DNA of 64,000 bases from positions 17,003-81,002 of the forward strand of contig VBDU01000069.1 in NCBI GenBank assembly GCA_005883625.1. Reading direction: 5' to 3'. Both the position numbers and the translations under genes were made by a program. Source of the stretch: Chloroflexota bacterium (GTDB lineage: Bacteria > Chloroflexota > Limnocylindria > P2-11E). The notes below the pieces were generated by a model that ran no database searches, had not been told where the DNA came from, and saw only the letters and a program-made list of their open reading frames with translations. Shown here in pieces: positions 17,855 to 24,750 of the stretch (positions are counted from its first letter, which is position 1; every line of letters begins with the position of its first letter).

Positions 17855-18253
17855 CTAGGAGCGCGCCGTGCCGTCGAGCGCGCGCGCGATCGTCTCGCGG
17901 ATGCGCTCGAGGTCGAACGGTTTCTGGACGTACCCGTCGGCCCCGACGCGCTCGGCTTGAGCCGCGAGGTCGGGATGACCCGACAGCAGCACGATCTTGG
18001 ACACGCCGTTCGGGTGCCGGCGGTACTGCTCCAGGAACGACCAGCCATCCATGATCGGCATGCGGAGGTCGAGGAGGATCACCGCGGGGTGATGGTGCTT
18101 CGTCAGCGCGAGCGCCGCCGCGCCATGCGGAACGGTCGCGACGGCGTATTCGTCGGCGAGCGCGTCGCGAAGCACGTTGCAGAGCTCGTCGTCATCGTCG
18201 ATGACGAGGACGCGCGGGCGCTCGGTCCTGCCGGTGCGCGGTGGCTCGCTCAG
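17855..18253 (-). CDS. Single-domain response regulator (CheY-like) with apparent CTG start
   Basis: A 132-residue receiver domain: acidic pair in PRVLVIDDDDELCNVL, phospho-acceptor Asp in AVILLDLRMPIMDGW, Ser in VLLSGHPD, Lys in GYVQKPFD. No output domain. The track ORF starts at an internal GTG (18175) that would delete the first strand and the acidic pocket. Upstream the frame closes at a TAG, and between this TAG and the acidic pocket the only near-standard start is CTG at 18253, with GGGAG 8 nt before it. I therefore call CTG as the start. A partner histidine kinase is not visible nearby. Confidence 0.85.
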   Translation of the reverse strand: MSEPPRTGRTERPRVLVIDDDDELCNVLRDALADEYAVATVPHGAAALALTKHHHPAVILLDLRMPIMDGWSFLEQYRRHPNGVSKIVLLSGHPDLAAQAERVGADGYVQKPFDLERIRETIARALDGTARS

Positions 18254-18395
18254 GCGTCGATCTCCCTACCCACCCGATCTCGCTCGCCGAGGGGCTCGTC
18301 GAATGCCGACGTCCGTCTCGCTGCGGGTCTGACGGTAGTCGATGAATCGCGGTCATTGGCGCGGGTTTTGTTCTTGTGCGGCGGGCGTTCGTGCG

Positions 18396-18413
18396 TTAGA
18401 ATGTCTGTTCTAA
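18396..18413. promoter_or_regulatory. LexA-box-like palindrome upstream of the HNH gene
   Basis: TTAGAATGTCTGTTCTAA has perfect 6-bp arms. It differs by one base from the GAAC-N4-GTTC core of the two other boxes in this window. It lies 105 nt before the HNH gene start. Confidence 0.45.
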
Positions 18414-18517
18414 CGGTCTCTGTGCGCTGAAGGTTCATCGGCGTTCCAGCGGGGAGGATCGCTCCGCGATCGGAGTTTCCTTCCCTGGATACGGCGCTCC
18501 AGTCGACCTGGATCGAA

Positions 18518-19492
18518 TTGCTCGCCACGCGGCGCTGCTCGCGCTGTGGCGTGTGGAAGCCGATGCGGGACTTCGCGTTCGCGGACCTCCTCAGCGGTAA
18601 GAGACAGTCCCACTGCCGACGGTGTCAGGCTACCTACCGTCGGCAGCACTACCTCGCGAACCGCGATGAGTACATCGAGCGCGAGGCCGCGCGCATCAAA
18701 ACGCGGCGCGAACGGAACCGCGCCCGCATATGCGATTACTTGGGTTCTCATCCCTGCGTGGGCTGTCATGAGACCGATCCGTTGGTGCTCCAGTTCGACC
18801 ACCGCGATCCGGCCAAGAAGGTCCTCGAGGTTGCGATTCTCGCTGCCTCTCGTTCCTGGACGACGATCCTCACCGAGATCAAGAAATGCGAAGTCCGGTG
18901 CGCGAACTGTCATCGGCTGCGGACGGCACGGCAGTTCAACTGGACGAAGCTGGGGACGGCCGTCACATCAAAGACCGAGGCATCGCCACGAGCCCGGGGC
19001 ACGAAGGCGGTCCCGGACGAGCTACGCGCGTGCACCGGTTGCGAACAAGAAAAGGCTCCCACGGAATTCGCGTTCCGCGACAAGGCGCGAGGATGCCGGC
19101 GTCGACGGTGTAAGGACTGCATGAGGAAATACGCCAGCGCGCACTATCGACTGCACCGCGACAAATATGCGTCCGGCGGATGGGCTCGGAACCGCCAGGG
19201 TCGCGCGACGATGCGACGATACGTCCATCAATACCTCGGCGCGCATCCATGCGTTGACTGCGGCGAGACGAACATCGTCGTGCTCGACTTCGATCATCGC
19301 GACGGTTCCGAGAAGGTCGAGACGATCGCATGGCTGCTCGCGCGCGGCCGGACCGCCGAACTCCTCTCCGAGATCGCCAAATGCGAGGTGCGATGCGCGA
19401 ACTGCCATCAGCGGCGCACAGCCGCTCAGTTTGGCTGGACCAAGGCCAAGCGTGCGGCGGGTACAATCAGCGAGCCTGCGGGTGTGTTGTAG
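18518..19492 (+). CDS. Tandem-duplicated HNH-type nuclease-like zinc protein
   Basis: 324 residues from a TTG start. The protein is an internal duplication. Each half has a zinc ribbon (CSRCG...CRRCQ; CTGCEQE...CKDC), a basic helix, then HPCVGCHETDPLVLQFDHRD or HPCVDCGETNIVVLDFDHRD, and ends ECx-VRCANCHRLRTARQF or VRCANCHQRRTAAQF. CxxC, FDHRD and CANCH are the HNH zinc/catalytic pattern, so nuclease activity is likely but unproven. The usual family member has one such unit. The stop codon lies inside the following tRNA gene. A LexA-like box upstream suggests damage control. Confidence 0.75.
   Translation: MLATRRCSRCGVWKPMRDFAFADLLSGKRQSHCRRCQATYRRQHYLANRDEYIEREAARIKTRRERNRARICDYLGSHPCVGCHETDPLVLQFDHRDPAKKVLEVAILAASRSWTTILTEIKKCEVRCANCHRLRTARQFNWTKLGTAVTSKTEASPRARGTKAVPDELRACTGCEQEKAPTEFAFRDKARGCRRRRCKDCMRKYASAHYRLHRDKYASGGWARNRQGRATMRRYVHQYLGAHPCVDCGETNIVVLDFDHRDGSEKVETIAWLLARGRTAELLSEIAKCEVRCANCHQRRTAAQFGWTKAKRAAGTISEPAGVL
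19462..19467 (+). promoter_or_regulatory. Possible -10 box of the tRNA-Gly gene
   Basis: TACAAT lies 10 nt before the tRNA, inside the 3' end of the HNH gene. No convincing -35 at 16-18 nt. Confidence 0.3.
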
Positions 19493-19548
19493 CGGTAGCA
19501 AACAACCTTCCCAAGGTTGCAGTGGCAGTTCGACTCTGCTCACCCGCT
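19478..19548 (+). tRNA. tRNA-Gly (anticodon CCC)
   Basis: A 71-nt cloverleaf folds by hand: acceptor GCGGGTG/CACCCGC, D-stem TTGT/GCAA with loop AGCGGTA, anticodon stem CAACC/GGTTG with loop TTCCCAA (anticodon CCC, reading GGG), variable CAGT, T-arm GGCAG-TTCGACT-CTGCT, discriminator T. The CCA end is not encoded. Its first 15 bases overlap the end of the HNH gene, including that gene's stop codon (TAG at 19490). Confidence 0.93.
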
Positions 19549-19588
19549 CAGTGATCCTCGGATAACAAATCGCTCCTTGCTGCAGTTC

Positions 19589-20908
19589 ATGATTTCGGTG
19601 GGTCAATTCATCGCCACGCTCACGCTGCTCATCGCATCGCTCCTACCCGCTCGCTCGCTCGCCGCGCTCCCGCCGCAAGCCACCGCATCCGCGACCGCGA
19701 CCTGCGTGTCGCAGACCGGCCCCGGCATCCCGCCGCCCGCCGTCATCCCGACAAAGCTCTCCGGATTCCACGCGGCCTGGTACGGACAGAGCGGCTACAT
19801 GCAGCTCTGCGCCGGCGAGCGCGCGACCGCGACGCTCGCGTACCTCAACTCGGGATCGCGGGGCTGGGTCTCCGGTCGCATGGGCGAGGTCGCGTACCTC
19901 GGCACGTGGGCAAGCGAGCCGGGCCAGGACCAGCCGAGCATCCTCGGTGGCGACGGGCAGCGCGGCTCGCCGGCCACCGGCTGGCCACGCTGGAATCGCA
20001 TCGCGATCCAGCCGGCCGACTATGTCGGCCCGGGACAGGTCGCCTGGTTCCAGTTCAGCGTCCAGGCGCCGAACACGCCCGGCACGTACCGCCTGTACGT
20101 GCGACCGCTCGTCGAGGGCGCGACGTGGCTCGAGGATGTCGGCGTCTTCTGGCAGGTGACGGTCCTGAATTCGGACGGCACCACGCCGAGGCCCACGCCG
20201 CCCGATCCGGCGGGCGTCCGCTTCCAGATCGACGACGGGGTGGGCGCGCGCGACATCGCGCTCGTGCATCAAGGCGTGCAGCACGTCGCCGCGTATCTCG
20301 ACACGAACGCGGGCGGCGCGCGGCGCACCGCGTCGCTCGTGCACGTCTACGTCGGCGACGGAACGGAGCGGTACTGCTGCCTCACGTCGGGGGACCGCTA
20401 CGAGGTCGTGACGTCGAACAAGGCGTGGGCGGCGCCGCAGGCCGCGGCGCCCGACACGTGGGCGCCAGACACCGAGCGCACTGAGCTCGCGGCGCACGAG
20501 TACGTGCACCTCTGGCAGTACGCGCTCGGCGGGCGGCCCTGCATGCTCGGCGTGCGCTGGCTCTCGGAGGGCATGGCGGAATCGTTCGCGTACCGCTCGC
20601 TCATTGCGGACGGGATCATCCCGCAGGCGAACCTCGACACGTTCACCAAGCGGCAGCTGCGGAACGCCACGAACCCCGTCCCGCTCCGCACCCTCGAGAC
20701 CGCGTGGCCCTCCGATGCGAACCCGTTCGCGGTCTCCTACCTCGCGGTCGATCGCCTCCTGGGGTCGAACGGTCCGCGGATCAGAGACTTCTGCGTGCGC
20801 GTGGGCCGCGGCGAAGAGTGGCGCACGGCGTTCGCGTCATCGTTCGGCATGACGACCGACGCGTTCTACCAGAGCTTCGAGCAGCTCCGCGCCGACTACG
20901 TCCGCTAG
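19589..20908 (+). CDS. Secreted protein: Ig-like module plus HExxH metallopeptidase-like domain
   Basis: 439 residues. Signal peptide MISVGQFIATLTLLIASLLP. Residues about 37-190 are a conserved secreted module (TGPGIPPPA, FHAAWYGQSGY, NSGSRGWVSG, SILGGDG, GWPRWNR, YVGPGQVAWF, PGTYRLYVRPLVEG) also present in two other proteins of this window; it resembles NBR1-type Ig-like domains. The C-terminal half has ELAAHEYVHLWQYALGG (HExxH) and WLSEGMAESFAY, whose Glu fits a gluzincin third ligand. Probably an extracellular or cell-surface peptidase of the MA-like clan. ATG at 19589 chosen because the signal peptide begins there. Confidence 0.75.
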   Translation: MISVGQFIATLTLLIASLLPARSLAALPPQATASATATCVSQTGPGIPPPAVIPTKLSGFHAAWYGQSGYMQLCAGERATATLAYLNSGSRGWVSGRMGEVAYLGTWASEPGQDQPSILGGDGQRGSPATGWPRWNRIAIQPADYVGPGQVAWFQFSVQAPNTPGTYRLYVRPLVEGATWLEDVGVFWQVTVLNSDGTTPRPTPPDPAGVRFQIDDGVGARDIALVHQGVQHVAAYLDTNAGGARRTASLVHVYVGDGTERYCCLTSGDRYEVVTSNKAWAAPQAAAPDTWAPDTERTELAAHEYVHLWQYALGGRPCMLGVRWLSEGMAESFAYRSLIADGIIPQANLDTFTKRQLRNATNPVPLRTLETAWPSDANPFAVSYLAVDRLLGSNGPRIRDFCVRVGRGEEWRTAFASSFGMTTDAFYQSFEQLRADYVR

Positions 20909-20928
20909 GCGCGCGCGCCGGACGACGG

Positions 20929-21759
20929 TCAGCGGCCGGCCGCGACGAGAGCGCGCGCCGCCTCGGCGGCGATGAGACCGCGGCTCCGCAGGAACTCCGC
21001 GACGTGACGGTCGTAGTCCCACGGCCGCTCGAGGTTGGCGCAGTGCCCGGCGCCGTCGATGACGCGGATCTCGGCGTCGGCGATCTGCCGGGCGAGCTCC
21101 TCCTGGGCGGGACGTGAGCGGTCCGCGCTCCCGCACACGATCATGGTCGGCGCACGGATCCCCGCGTGCAGCCCGGGCGGGTCGGGCTCTTCGAGCGCGA
21201 GGAGCAGGTTCACGATGCTCTCGGCGTCCCCGCCGCGTTCGATCGCGACGTCGACGAGGTAGCGGTAGAAGACCGACGCCCGGAAAGCGTTCGTGAAGTT
21301 CCGTGCGAAGTGCTCGCGGCGGTAGGCGAGGCCGGCGCTCCGGTACCGCGGGACGTGACGTGGCGCGATGCCCTTCGTCACCGGGAAGCTCGGCCGGCCC
21401 GCGCCGTAATAGCCGCCGCCGGTGAGCACGAGCGCGCGCGCCTGCTCGGGCCGCTGGTTCGCCATGTGCTTCGCCGTGACCGCGCCGACCGACAGGCCCA
21501 CGATGACGGCGGGCCCGCGTCGGGCCTCGTCGACCGCGTTCCAGCACGCCGCCGCGACGTCGCTCATCGCGAGCCCGCGCTGCGACGCCGGCGAGCGCCC
21601 GAGCCCCGGCAGGTCGATCGCGACGCAGGTCGCCCAACGCGCGAAATGCGCGAGCTGGAACGTCCAGCAGGTCAGGTCGTGCGGGAGCGGGTGCAGGAAC
21701 ACGAGCGTCGGCCCGTCACGGCCGACGCGCTCCCAGTACAAACGGCCCCCGATGTGCAT
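20929..21759 (-). CDS. Alpha/beta-hydrolase fold protein
   Basis: 276 residues starting MHIGGRLYWERVGRDGPTLV. Nucleophile elbow VIVGLSVGAVTA (G-x-S-x-G), oxyanion region FLHPLPHDLTCW, acid in VCGSADRSRPAQ, and His in VIDGAGHCANLERP. All three triad members are present. Family members include esterases, lactonases and haloperoxidase-like enzymes, and nothing here picks a substrate. ATG at 21759 is preferred; the longer ORF runs into the divergent peroxiredoxin gene. It is close to the 19589 gene but convergent with it. Confidence 0.85.
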   Translation of the reverse strand: MHIGGRLYWERVGRDGPTLVFLHPLPHDLTCWTFQLAHFARWATCVAIDLPGLGRSPASQRGLAMSDVAAACWNAVDEARRGPAVIVGLSVGAVTAKHMANQRPEQARALVLTGGGYYGAGRPSFPVTKGIAPRHVPRYRSAGLAYRREHFARNFTNAFRASVFYRYLVDVAIERGGDAESIVNLLLALEEPDPPGLHAGIRAPTMIVCGSADRSRPAQEELARQIADAEIRVIDGAGHCANLERPWDYDRHVAEFLRSRGLIAAEAARALVAAGR

Positions 21760-21853
21760 CACCACCCGCCACCAGACTACGAGCGAACGCGCGAGAGGCG
21801 TCGCGGCGCGTCTTGAATAGACTCGTCGCAAGACCGCAGGGGAGGTCCGTCGA

Positions 21854-22312
21854 GTGGAGCTCAAGCCCGGTGACGTCGCGCCCGCGTTCACGCTGCCCGA
21901 CACGGACGGAAAGATGGTCTCGAGCACGGATTTCCCCGGGAAGCCCTTCGTCGTGTACTTCTATCCCAAGGACGACACGCCGGGGTGCACGACCGAGGCC
22001 TGCCAGTTCACCGACAACATCTCGCAGTTCGAGTTCCTTGGCGTTCCCGTGCTCGGGATCTCGCAGGACGACGCGGCGTCGCACCGGGCCTTCGCCGACA
22101 AATACCGGCTGCGCGTCCGTCTGCTGAGCGACCCGGACCGCAAGGTCCACGAGGCCTACGGCGCCTGGGGCGAGCGGCCCGGCCGCGGTATCGGCGTCAT
22201 CCGCTCGACCTTCCTCGTCGGCACCGACGGGAAGATCCATCGTGCGTGGTACTTCGTGAAGCCCGACGGCCACGCGCTCGAGGTGCTCAGCGCGTTGAAG
22301 CCCGCCGCGTGA
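21854..22312 (+). CDS. bcp: Peroxiredoxin, BCP/PrxQ type
   Basis: 152 residues from a GTG start. The sequence YPKDDTPGCTTEACQFTDNI carries the peroxidatic Cys and, five residues later, a resolving Cys, the typical arrangement of atypical 2-Cys BCP/PrxQ proteins. It reduces hydroperoxides in the cytoplasm using thioredoxin. Length and the LSDPDRKVHEAYGAW and STFLVGTDGKI segments are normal. Single gene, divergent from the hydrolase. Confidence 0.95.
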   Translation: MELKPGDVAPAFTLPDTDGKMVSSTDFPGKPFVVYFYPKDDTPGCTTEACQFTDNISQFEFLGVPVLGISQDDAASHRAFADKYRLRVRLLSDPDRKVHEAYGAWGERPGRGIGVIRSTFLVGTDGKIHRAWYFVKPDGHALEVLSALKPAA

Positions 22313-22313
22313 G

Positions 22314-22502
22314 CTAGGCCCTGCGCCGCAGGAACGCGACCGCGGCCGCGCCGAAGAGGTAGAAACCGGCGCCGATCGCGGCCGTCGTGTAGTCGGTCAC
22401 CGGCTTGCCGCCTACGAACCACACGACGCTCACACCGAGGCCGTAGAGGCCGCCGACGAAGAGGAGCCACATCGCGACCGTCATGACGGCGCGGTCGATC
22501 AC
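22314..22502 (-). CDS. Small two-helix membrane protein
   Basis: 62 residues from a GTG that overlaps the PIG-L stop (GTGA). Two hydrophobic helices: MTVAMWLLFVGGLYGLGVSV and AAIGAGFYLFGAAAVAFLRR. No motif recognised. Tight coupling puts it at the end of the four-gene operon starting at 24734. Confidence 0.6.
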   Translation of the reverse strand: MIDRAVMTVAMWLLFVGGLYGLGVSVVWFVGGKPVTDYTTAAIGAGFYLFGAAAVAFLRRRA

Positions 22503-23236
22503 TGCTCGAGCGGCGGCCGCTGGTCCAGCCGAATGAGCCGCCAGGACTCGCCGTACGAGTAGCCTGCGTCCTTCCCGATCTGCTTCGCGAACCCGCGGAT
22601 CAGCTGCTCGACGGTGGGGTCGTCGAACTGCGAACGGTGCGCGCGGACCGCGCGGAGCTTGGTCTCGAACACGTCGCTCACGTCCACCACGACGTCCCCG
22701 CGCTCGAAGGACTGGAGGAAGAGCGCCTTCGGTTTGTGCGGCTCGAGTCGCTCGTCCTTCCAGAGCTCGGGGAACATCTGGCGCGTCGACGCGTCCGGAT
22801 TGATCGACCGGAGCACGACCTCGCCGGTCGCGATGTGATCCGGATGGTTCACGTAGAAGTCGCCGGCGTAGCGCGTTGTCGGGTCCATCGTGAGGATCGC
22901 GTCCGGGCGATGGACGCGGACCTGGCGGGCGACGTCCTTCCGCACCTCAAGCGTCGGGTAGAGGTAGCCGTCCTCATGACCCAGGAAGACCACGTCCTTC
23001 ACGCCAAGGATCCGCGCGGCCTCGCGCTGCTCGGCGAGACGGACGTCGCGCAGCTTCTCGCGCGTCATGGTCTCGTCCTGCGATCCGGACGCGCCGTTGG
23101 TGACCATGCAGTAGGTCACCTCGACACCGGCTTTCGTCCACTTCGCGACCGTTCCTGCCATGCCGAACTCGGCGTCGTCGGGATGGGCGTACACGACGAG
23201 CTCGCGCTCGATCTCGAGCTGGTCGTAGAACTTCAT
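22499..23236 (-). CDS. PIG-L-family deacetylase
   Basis: 245 residues. The zinc site is visible as VVYAHPDDAEFGMAGTVAKW (HPDD) and VNHPDHIATGEVVL (HxxH). Family members remove N-acetyl groups from GlcNAc-type conjugates (phosphatidylinositol, mycothiol, bacillithiol precursors, antibiotics). No thiol-synthesis partner is visible here. ATG at 23236 overlaps the stop of the BtuF-like gene (ATGA), so they are co-translated. Confidence 0.88.
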   Translation of the reverse strand: MKFYDQLEIERELVVYAHPDDAEFGMAGTVAKWTKAGVEVTYCMVTNGASGSQDETMTREKLRDVRLAEQREAARILGVKDVVFLGHEDGYLYPTLEVRKDVARQVRVHRPDAILTMDPTTRYAGDFYVNHPDHIATGEVVLRSINPDASTRQMFPELWKDERLEPHKPKALFLQSFERGDVVVDVSDVFETKLRAVRAHRSQFDDPTVEQLIRGFAKQIGKDAGYSYGESWRLIRLDQRPPLEQ

Positions 23237-24081
23237 GCTGCGGCGAAGAGCCGGGCGAGCAGCACGGCCCCGTCGACCAGGCGCGGCCCCGGCCGGCTGA
23301 AGAACGCATTGCCGTCGACCGGATGGACGCGACCCGCGCGCACCGCCGGGACCTCGTCCCACCCGGGGAGCCTTCGCAGGCGCTGGCCGTCGCTCGCCGC
23401 GCGCCGCTCGTCGAAGCCGCACGGCATGAGCACGAGCACGTCGGGCGACGCCGCGACGACCTCGGCCCACGCGATCTCGCGGGAGCGCTCGCCGGGCGAT
23501 CCGAGCACGTCGGTGCCGCCGGCGATCTCGACCTGCTCCGGCACCCAATGGCCGCCGTTGAAGAGCGGGTCCAGCCATTCGAGGCAGGCGACCCGCGGGC
23601 GCGAGCGGCCGGCGCTGCGCGTCCGCACCGCCTCGAGGCGCGCGCGGAGTGACGCGACGAGCAGCTCGGCGGCGCGCGCGCGCCCGATCGCGTTGCCGAC
23701 GCGCCTGACGTCCTCGAGCATGCCGTCGAGCGAGCTCGCGTCGAGGGGCACGACCGGTGCGCGCAGCGCTCTCGGCACCTGGTCAAGCGTGATCGCGCAG
23801 ACCGCGCAGAGCGTCTGACCGAGGATGAGGTCGGGCCGTGCGTCGCGGAGCGCGCCCGCGTCGAGATGGAACGTGCTCTCGCGTCGCTCTGCGGCCGTCT
23901 TCACCGCGGCATCGATCTCGTGGCTCGTCGCATCCGGAGGGAGCGAGGTCCGCGTCACGCGCGGAAGGCGGCGGACCTGCGGCGGATGGTCGTCGTCGTG
24001 CGTCACCGCCACGAGATCGTCCGCGGCGCCGAGCGCACACGCGATCTCGGTCGCGGCGGGAACCAGAGAGACGAGTCGCAT
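23233..24081 (-). CDS. Periplasmic-binding-protein fold protein (BtuF/FhuD-like) without signal peptide
   Basis: 282 residues starting MRLVSLVPAATEIACALGA, the typical first strand of class III (cobalamin/siderophore) binding proteins. LDAGALRDARPDLILGQTLC, GTDVLGSPGERSREI and SPDVLVLMPCGFDERRAA support this. No signal peptide precedes it and no ABC permease or ATPase is next to it, so it is probably a cytoplasmic member of the family. A CAVC motif follows the QTLC strand. It overlaps the PIG-L gene by ATGA and the upstream ATP-PPase gene by TGATG. Confidence 0.82.
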   Translation of the reverse strand: MRLVSLVPAATEIACALGAADDLVAVTHDDDHPPQVRRLPRVTRTSLPPDATSHEIDAAVKTAAERRESTFHLDAGALRDARPDLILGQTLCAVCAITLDQVPRALRAPVVPLDASSLDGMLEDVRRVGNAIGRARAAELLVASLRARLEAVRTRSAGRSRPRVACLEWLDPLFNGGHWVPEQVEIAGGTDVLGSPGERSREIAWAEVVAASPDVLVLMPCGFDERRAASDGQRLRRLPGWDEVPAVRAGRVHPVDGNAFFSRPGPRLVDGAVLLARLFAAA

Positions 24082-24734
24082 CAGGGCGCGCCGAGGATGT
24101 CGAGCTGCACGAAGCCATTCTCGCCGCGCCGCTCCCCTGGGCGCCACCGCAGGGGTCGGCCGAAGAGCGGACCGGCGAAAGCGAAGGAGTGGTATTCGCC
24201 GTTCTCGCCGCACGGATCGATGGGCAGGCCGGTCACCTCCGTGAGGAACCGCTCGTCGATCACCCGGCCGAGCCAGGCCGCGTCGAGCTTGGCCGTCTCG
24301 CAGCAGGTGATCACCGCGCGGCCCCCGCCCGCGACGAACTCGGCGAGCAGCGCCGCGGGACGCTCGCCCCACAGCGGCTCGACGTGCTCCAGGCCCGCGC
24401 CACACACGCGCTTCTCGTACCACGCGCGAACGTCGGCGAGATGGATGTCGCCGAAGACGACGCCGGCGAACCCCTCCGCCGCCAGGGCACCGAGCGCCGC
24501 GCGCAGGGCCAGGTCGAAGCCCTCCCAGGTCGTGCCGATCGGGCGAAGGTCCGCGCCGATCGCCGCGGCCTGTGCGCGAATGAGCTCGACGCGGGTGGCG
24601 TGGAAGCGGACGCGACCGGTGGCGGCGTCGTGGAAGCAGAGCAGCGTGTCGACCGAGAGCCCCCGGGCTCGCGCGCGCGTCACCGCGAGCGCGCTGTCCT
24701 TGCCGCCGGACCACATGGCGGCGTAGCGCTTCAC
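24081..24734 (-). CDS. ATP-pyrophosphatase of the diphthine-ammonia ligase (Dph6/MJ0570) family
   Basis: 217 residues. The PP-loop MWSGGKDSALAVTRARARG binds ATP, and GENGEYHSFAFAGPLF is the family's C-terminal signature. Eukaryotic Dph6 amidates diphthine, which bacteria lack. Bacterial members are often next to corrinoid-binding proteins and have no firmly known substrate. Here too the next gene is BtuF-like. First gene of the operon. The MKRYAAMWSGGKDS start is standard. Confidence 0.85.
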   Translation of the reverse strand: MKRYAAMWSGGKDSALAVTRARARGLSVDTLLCFHDAATGRVRFHATRVELIRAQAAAIGADLRPIGTTWEGFDLALRAALGALAAEGFAGVVFGDIHLADVRAWYEKRVCGAGLEHVEPLWGERPAALLAEFVAGGGRAVITCCETAKLDAAWLGRVIDERFLTEVTGLPIDPCGENGEYHSFAFAGPLFGRPLRWRPGERRGENGFVQLDILGAP

Positions 24735-24750
24735 GGGCGTGTCGGACCGC

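Noticed and set aside
19478-19548. tRNA-Gly as an integration site of a mobile island
   Set aside because: I found no second copy of the tRNA 3' end and no integrase gene. The neighbour overlaps the 5' end, which is not the usual attachment side.
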